Assembly: GCF_900110245.1 (NCBI RefSeq)
Contig: NZ_FOCZ01000001.1
Location: 558,001-622,000 of the forward strand
From: Niastella yeongjuensis
Lineage (GTDB): Bacteria > Bacteroidota > Bacteroidia > Chitinophagales > Chitinophagaceae
DNA length: 64,000 nucleotides
Reading direction: 5' to 3'
The notes beneath the pieces were generated by a model, which was not told the DNA's origin, searched no databases, and saw nothing but the letters and a program-made list of their open reading frames with translations. The translations under genes were made by a program, and so were the position numbers. The stretch's first letter is position 1, and each line of letters starts with the position of its first letter. Positions 60,162 to 64,000 of the stretch are shown here, piece by piece.

Positions 60162-61577
60162 ATGAGTGCACAACAATTTGATTTCGGTATGATTGGCCTC
60201 GGTGTTATGGGCAGAAACTTTCTGCTTAACATGGCCGATCACGGTTTTAAAGTTATCGGGTTTGATAAAGACAATCAGAAAACTTCCGCGCTGGAATCAG
60301 CCGCTACTGCAGGTACTACTGTTAAAGGAGTAGGCACTTTGCAGGACATGGTGAACCAGCTGGCTGTTCCCCGAAAGATCATGATGCTTGTTCCTGCCGG
60401 TAAACCGGTTGATGATGTTATTGAAAGCCTGCTGCCCCTGGTGCAAAAAGGCGATATCATCATCGACGGTGGCAATAGCCACTTTACCGACACCCTGAGA
60501 CGTGTTACCTACCTGCAGGGTAAAGGCATTCATTTTATGGGTATGGGTGTTTCGGGTGGCGAACAAGGCGCCCGTACCGGCCCCAGCATTATGCCTGGTG
60601 GCGATTCGGAAGCATACCCACACGTGCGTCCCATGCTGGAAGCCGTGGCAGCAAAAGTTGATGGCGTTCCCTGCGTAGCCCACCTGGGTAAAGGCGCAGC
60701 CGGTCATTATGTTAAAATGGTGCACAATGGTATTGAATATGCCATCATGCAACTGATAAGCGAGGCCTACGATCTGCTGCATCGCGGTGCCGGCCTTTCC
60801 AACGACGAATTACACACTGTTTTTGATACCTGGAACAAAGGTGATCTGCGTTCTTTCCTTATTGAAATTACCGCCGACATCTTTTTACAACCCGACGATA
60901 AAACGCCCAACCGCCTCGTGGATATGATCCTCGATAAAGCAGGCGCCAAAGGCACAGGTAAATGGACCTCGCAGGACGCTATGGACCTGGGTGTTCCTAT
61001 TCCTACCATCGATACGGCCGTTGCCATGCGCAACCTCTCGGCACTAAAGGCTGAACGGGTACAGGCATCTGCCTTATATCCCCAACAAACCGGCTTAATT
61101 GGTACCCCCAAGGAACAATTCATTCAAGAGGTTCACGACGCCCTGTTGTTTGCTACCATTATATGTTATGCACAAGGGCTGGCACAATTGCACCGCGCCG
61201 GTATTGATCTCGATATGCAAATACCCATGCCGCAGGTAGTGAGCGTTTGGCGTGGTGGTTGTATCATTCGCTCTGTATTGTTGCCAACATTTGCTAATGC
61301 TTTTAAAGCGAACCCAGAGTTGTCGAATTTGTTATTAGATGCTGAGGTAGCCAAAATTTTGAATGCAAACGCAACCGGTACCCGGGCCGTTGCAGCTATG
61401 GCTATACAGCATGGGTTACCAGCCGCAGCCTTATTGAGCAGCCTGAGCTATTTCGATACCTATCGCAGCAAGCAGTTACCTATTAATCTGTTGCAGGCCC
61501 AACGCGATTATTTTGGCGCTCATACTTATCAACGTATCGATCAGGAAGGAACCTTCCATACCGAATGGGCGAAGTAA
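60162..61577 (+). CDS. gnd: 6-phosphogluconate dehydrogenase (decarboxylating)
   Basis: Third enzyme of the oxidative pentose phosphate pathway: 6-phosphogluconate to ribulose 5-phosphate plus CO2 and NADPH. 471 residues from the ATG at 60162, the usual length (an upstream TTG at 60141 adds seven residues). Nucleotide-binding 'FGMIGLGVMGRNFLLNMADHG', NADP loop with 'DKDNQKT', catalytic 'GAAGHYVKMVHNGIEY' (Lys and His) and substrate-binding 'GLSNDELHTVFDTWNKGDL'. First gene of the gnd-zwf-pgl operon. Confidence 0.97.
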   Translation: MSAQQFDFGMIGLGVMGRNFLLNMADHGFKVIGFDKDNQKTSALESAATAGTTVKGVGTLQDMVNQLAVPRKIMMLVPAGKPVDDVIESLLPLVQKGDIIIDGGNSHFTDTLRRVTYLQGKGIHFMGMGVSGGEQGARTGPSIMPGGDSEAYPHVRPMLEAVAAKVDGVPCVAHLGKGAAGHYVKMVHNGIEYAIMQLISEAYDLLHRGAGLSNDELHTVFDTWNKGDLRSFLIEITADIFLQPDDKTPNRLVDMILDKAGAKGTGKWTSQDAMDLGVPIPTIDTAVAMRNLSALKAERVQASALYPQQTGLIGTPKEQFIQEVHDALLFATIICYAQGLAQLHRAGIDLDMQIPMPQVVSVWRGGCIIRSVLLPTFANAFKANPELSNLLLDAEVAKILNANATGTRAVAAMAIQHGLPAAALLSSLSYFDTYRSKQLPINLLQAQRDYFGAHTYQRIDQEGTFHTEWAK

Positions 61578-61606
61578 TAATTAATATTGAACCTTCAATT
61601 TAGAAT

Positions 61607-63136
61607 ATGACAGACCATAAAGTTCCGCCAGCTACATTGTTGTTCATCTTTGGTGGCAGTGGCGACTTAAATCAGCGCAAACTATCTCCCGCTTTATATA
61701 ATTTGTTCATCGATGGCTGGATGCCTGAAAAATTCAACATCATCGGTATTGGCAGAACGCCTTATACCGATGAGAAGTTCAGGAAACACCTGTACGATGG
61801 CATTCAACAATTCTCCCGCCGAAAAGATGATAAAAACGGCAAATGGGAAACGTTCTCGAAAAGTATCTCCTATCTGCAAATGGATGCCGGTAATGATGCC
61901 GACTACCAGAAAATTGCTGAGATCGTAAAGCAAAAAGAGCAGGAGTACGGCGAACATCCCAACGTTATTTTTTATATGTCGGTAGCCCCGCACCTGGTAC
62001 CTCAAATTGCCAGCAAACTGGGCCCTTTAAATATTTGCCACGATACCAAATGCACCCGCATTGTAGTGGAAAAACCATTTGGACATGACCTGAAAAGTGC
62101 ACATGAACTGAATGAGTTGCTGAAGTCGATGTTCGATGAAACGCAGATCTATCGCATTGATCACTACCTGGGTAAAGAAACCGTTCAAAACATTCTGGCC
62201 CTGCGTTTTGCCAATGTGATGTTTGAACCCATCTGGAACCGGAATTACATCGATCATATTCAGATCACCGCCGCAGAAACTGTTGGTCTCGAAAACCGGG
62301 GTGATTATTACGAACGTTCCGGAGCCCTGCGCGACATGGTGCAGAACCATATTCTGCAATTGTTGTGTATGGTGGCCATGGAAGCGCCCGTTTCATTCGA
62401 CGCTAATGAGATCCGCAACAAAAAAGTGGATGTACTCAACGCCCTTCGCAAATACACAAAGGAAGATGTACACAAATATGCCGTAAGAGGTCAATACTCC
62501 GATGGCTGGATGCAGGGCAAAAAAGTACCCGGCTATCGCAATGAGGATAAAATAAATCCCGCCTCACCTACCGATACTTTTGCTGCGGTAAAATTCTATA
62601 TCGATAACTGGCGCTGGCAGGATGTTCCTTTTTATGTACGCACCGGTAAACGGCTACATGAAAAGTCAACCGTGATCACCATTCAATTTAAACAGGCGCC
62701 CAGTTTCGCATTCCCGCCGGAAGCGGCATTAACCTGGAGGCCCAACAGACTTACCATCAGCATTCAACCGCAAATGGATATCCGCTTACGTTTCCAGGCA
62801 AAACGCCCCGGACAAACCGTAGCACTGAACCCGGTTGATATGACCTTTAATTATAAGGAAGCTTATGGCGATAATGATCCCGAAGCATATGAAACCCTGT
62901 TGCTGGATGTAATGGAGGGCAATGCCACCCTGTTCATGCGCAGCGACCAGGTAGAGGCTGCCTGGAAAGTAGTTATGCCCATACAGGAAGCATGGGAAAG
63001 CAGGCCACCGGTTGATTTTCCAAACTATGCACCCGATAGCTGGGGACCCGAGGATGCAGAAGCGCTCATCGCCCGTGATGGCCGCAACTGGATCACTTTA
63101 CCCCAGGCCCACCAGGGTGTGCAGGCAGGAGTTTAA
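61607..63136 (+). CDS. zwf: Glucose-6-phosphate 1-dehydrogenase
   Basis: Oxidises glucose 6-phosphate to 6-phosphogluconolactone with NAD(P)+. 509 residues. 'LFIFGGSGDLNQRKLSPALYN' is the nucleotide-binding start (GxxGDLxxRKLxP), 'RIDHYLGKE' the active-site signature with the catalytic His, and 'EKPFGHDL' the third motif. Starts 29 bases after gnd. A word repeat separates it from pgl. Confidence 0.98.
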   Translation: MTDHKVPPATLLFIFGGSGDLNQRKLSPALYNLFIDGWMPEKFNIIGIGRTPYTDEKFRKHLYDGIQQFSRRKDDKNGKWETFSKSISYLQMDAGNDADYQKIAEIVKQKEQEYGEHPNVIFYMSVAPHLVPQIASKLGPLNICHDTKCTRIVVEKPFGHDLKSAHELNELLKSMFDETQIYRIDHYLGKETVQNILALRFANVMFEPIWNRNYIDHIQITAAETVGLENRGDYYERSGALRDMVQNHILQLLCMVAMEAPVSFDANEIRNKKVDVLNALRKYTKEDVHKYAVRGQYSDGWMQGKKVPGYRNEDKINPASPTDTFAAVKFYIDNWRWQDVPFYVRTGKRLHEKSTVITIQFKQAPSFAFPPEAALTWRPNRLTISIQPQMDIRLRFQAKRPGQTVALNPVDMTFNYKEAYGDNDPEAYETLLLDVMEGNATLFMRSDQVEAAWKVVMPIQEAWESRPPVDFPNYAPDSWGPEDAEALIARDGRNWITLPQAHQGVQAGV

Positions 63137-63137
63137 A

Positions 63138-63222
63138 TACTGTTACAGGTTACAGGTGGCAGGTTTCAAGGAATTTTGAGAACTGCCCCTGTATCCTGAA
63201 ACTTGAAACCTGTCACTGAAAC
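63138..63222. repeat. Inverted 'CAGGTT' word repeat, copy 2
   Basis: Left part (63138-63167) repeats ttACAGGT, ggCAGGTTtc; right part (63188-63222) has the inverse CCTGTat, CCTGAAAC, AAACCTGT words. Same words as at 39526-39608. It lies inside the zwf-pgl operon. Confidence 0.75.
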
Positions 63223-63252
63223 TTATTATCGCATAGAAATACAAAAGCTCCC

Positions 63253-63975
63253 ATGCTCCACATTTACAAAACACCTGATGAGGTTAGCCACGCTCTCGCT
63301 GAATGGATCACTACCAACATAGAAACTACCCTGCAGCAACAGGATCGGTTTACGTGGGTGGTAACAGGCGGTAATTCGCCCAAACAGCTGTACGAGTTAC
63401 TGGCGGCTGCGCCTTACCGGGAACGTATTGACTGGAGCAAAATGCATATTTTCTGGGGCGATGAACGTGCAGTACCTTTTGCCGATAACCGCAACAATGC
63501 AAAAATGACCTTTGAGCATTTGCTCGACAAAGTGCCCGTTGTGCGTGAACAGGTGTATATTATGGACACGACCCTCTCACCTGAAGAATCGGCCAAAGCC
63601 TATGAAGCCATCCTGCACAAATACTTTGGCAACGACGGCCCGTCATTCGACCTGGTTTTAAATGGTATGGGTGATGATGGCCATACCCTCTCGCTTTTTC
63701 CACACACCCCTGTTATACATGAACAAAAAGCCTGGGTAACCTCTTTTTATCTCGATGCCCAGCAAATGTACCGGATCACCCTAACGGCCCCCATCGTAAA
63801 CCGGGCCCGCAAAGTGGCCTTTCTCACCTTCGGCGCCAATAAAGCCAACGCCTTATTTGAAGTTTTAAAAGGAGCTCCCAATATTGACCAGTATCCTTCC
63901 CAGATCATTCAACCAGCCAGTGGCCAATTACACTGGTTTGTGGATGAAGCTGCTGCCAGCAAAGTTCAAGCCTAA
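63253..63975 (+). CDS. pgl: 6-phosphogluconolactonase
   Basis: Hydrolyses 6-phosphogluconolactone, the step between Zwf and Gnd. 240 residues of the DevB/NagB-like fold: 'WVVTGGNSPKQLYELLA' (phosphate loop), 'MHIFWGDERAVPFADNRNNAKM' and 'LVLNGMGDDGHTLSLFPHTPV', the GMGxDGHxASLFP active-site motif with catalytic His. Completes the oxidative pentose phosphate operon. Confidence 0.97.
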   Translation: MLHIYKTPDEVSHALAEWITTNIETTLQQQDRFTWVVTGGNSPKQLYELLAAAPYRERIDWSKMHIFWGDERAVPFADNRNNAKMTFEHLLDKVPVVREQVYIMDTTLSPEESAKAYEAILHKYFGNDGPSFDLVLNGMGDDGHTLSLFPHTPVIHEQKAWVTSFYLDAQQMYRITLTAPIVNRARKVAFLTFGANKANALFEVLKGAPNIDQYPSQIIQPASGQLHWFVDEAAASKVQA

Positions 63976-64000
63976 CATTTAAGTATATATATTTTACTGA

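Noticed and set aside
1-64000. tRNA, rRNA, CRISPR array, prophage or intact insertion sequence
   Set aside because: No T-loop/cloverleaf, rRNA segment, regularly spaced repeat array, integrase or transposase was recognised on either strand; a scan with tRNAscan-SE and ISfinder would decide.

Overview
The window comes from a chromosome of the phylum Bacteroidota, most likely a Chitinophagaceae member close to Niastella or Chitinophaga (inference). Pointers are start-proximal promoters of the Bacteroidota type (TTG, about 20 bases, TAnnTTTG) before lysS, typA, korB and the RRM gene; very few Shine-Dalgarno sequences; several TTG start codons; the coaX-lptC pair; and the GH9-deacetylase, FkbM, RRM and type-A sulfur genes. 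No rRNA, tRNA, CRISPR array, prophage or intact insertion sequence was seen.

Layout. 1-6.3 kb: the end of a GNAT-like gene, a fatty acid desaturase/hydroxylase pair, and an operon with a class-A-like serine hydrolase and a GH9-polysaccharide deacetylase fusion that is broken by a one-base shift in a run of ten A. 6.5-10 kb: FAH-family hydrolase, flavin reductase-like protein and lysS. 10.3-16.8 kb: an HSDL2-like SDR and a complete TetR-controlled tripartite drug-efflux operon (TetR, TolC, EmrA-like, EmrB-like) with two tandem operator copies. 16.8-18.0 kb: a gene-free stretch with a chain of hairpins ending in a terminator. 18-21.2 kb: Lon-substrate-domain protein, coaX, lptC, aldo/keto reductase. 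21.4-27.4 kb: surface-polysaccharide genes (GT2, GT9, GT-A/DxD, GT4, FkbM) with meaB among them. 27.5-31 kb: typA, an HGSNAT-like membrane protein, a DUF2905 protein. 31-38 kb: a lipase-like hydrolase, two pairs of tandem secreted paralogs, a diacylglycerol kinase and a membrane patatin.

38.3-46.6 kb is the most distinctive part: a sulfur locus on the minus strand. From its upstream end it encodes a Crp/Fnr regulator, a TSUP exporter, a metallo-beta-lactamase/double-rhodanese fusion, a YeeE/YedE pair, a Tat-exported DsrE-like protein, a thiosulfate dehydrogenase (TsdA) and a Sec-exported DsrE-like protein, followed by ctaA. Three CRP-like palindromes stand before three of these transcription units, and the regulator keeps the CRP recognition-helix residues plus exactly two cysteines. 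The parts suggest import and export of sulfur oxyanions, persulfide oxidation in the cytoplasm and thiosulfate/tetrathionate chemistry in the periplasm, under one dedicated sensor.

46.7-57.6 kb: rnhB, GNAT, a Sua5/YciO protein, a cupin_8/JmjC protein, korB without korA, an S9 peptidase, an outer-membrane beta-barrel, an M23 peptidase with an unusual His-to-Cys change, YccF and a Tet-like MFS pump. 58-64 kb: an orphan HATPase-like protein, an RRM protein with a long leader, a diheme cytochrome c, and the oxidative pentose phosphate operon gnd-zwf-pgl. Intergenic regions carry several 'word' repeats in inverted arrangement, one family of which occurs twice (39.5 and 63.2 kb).
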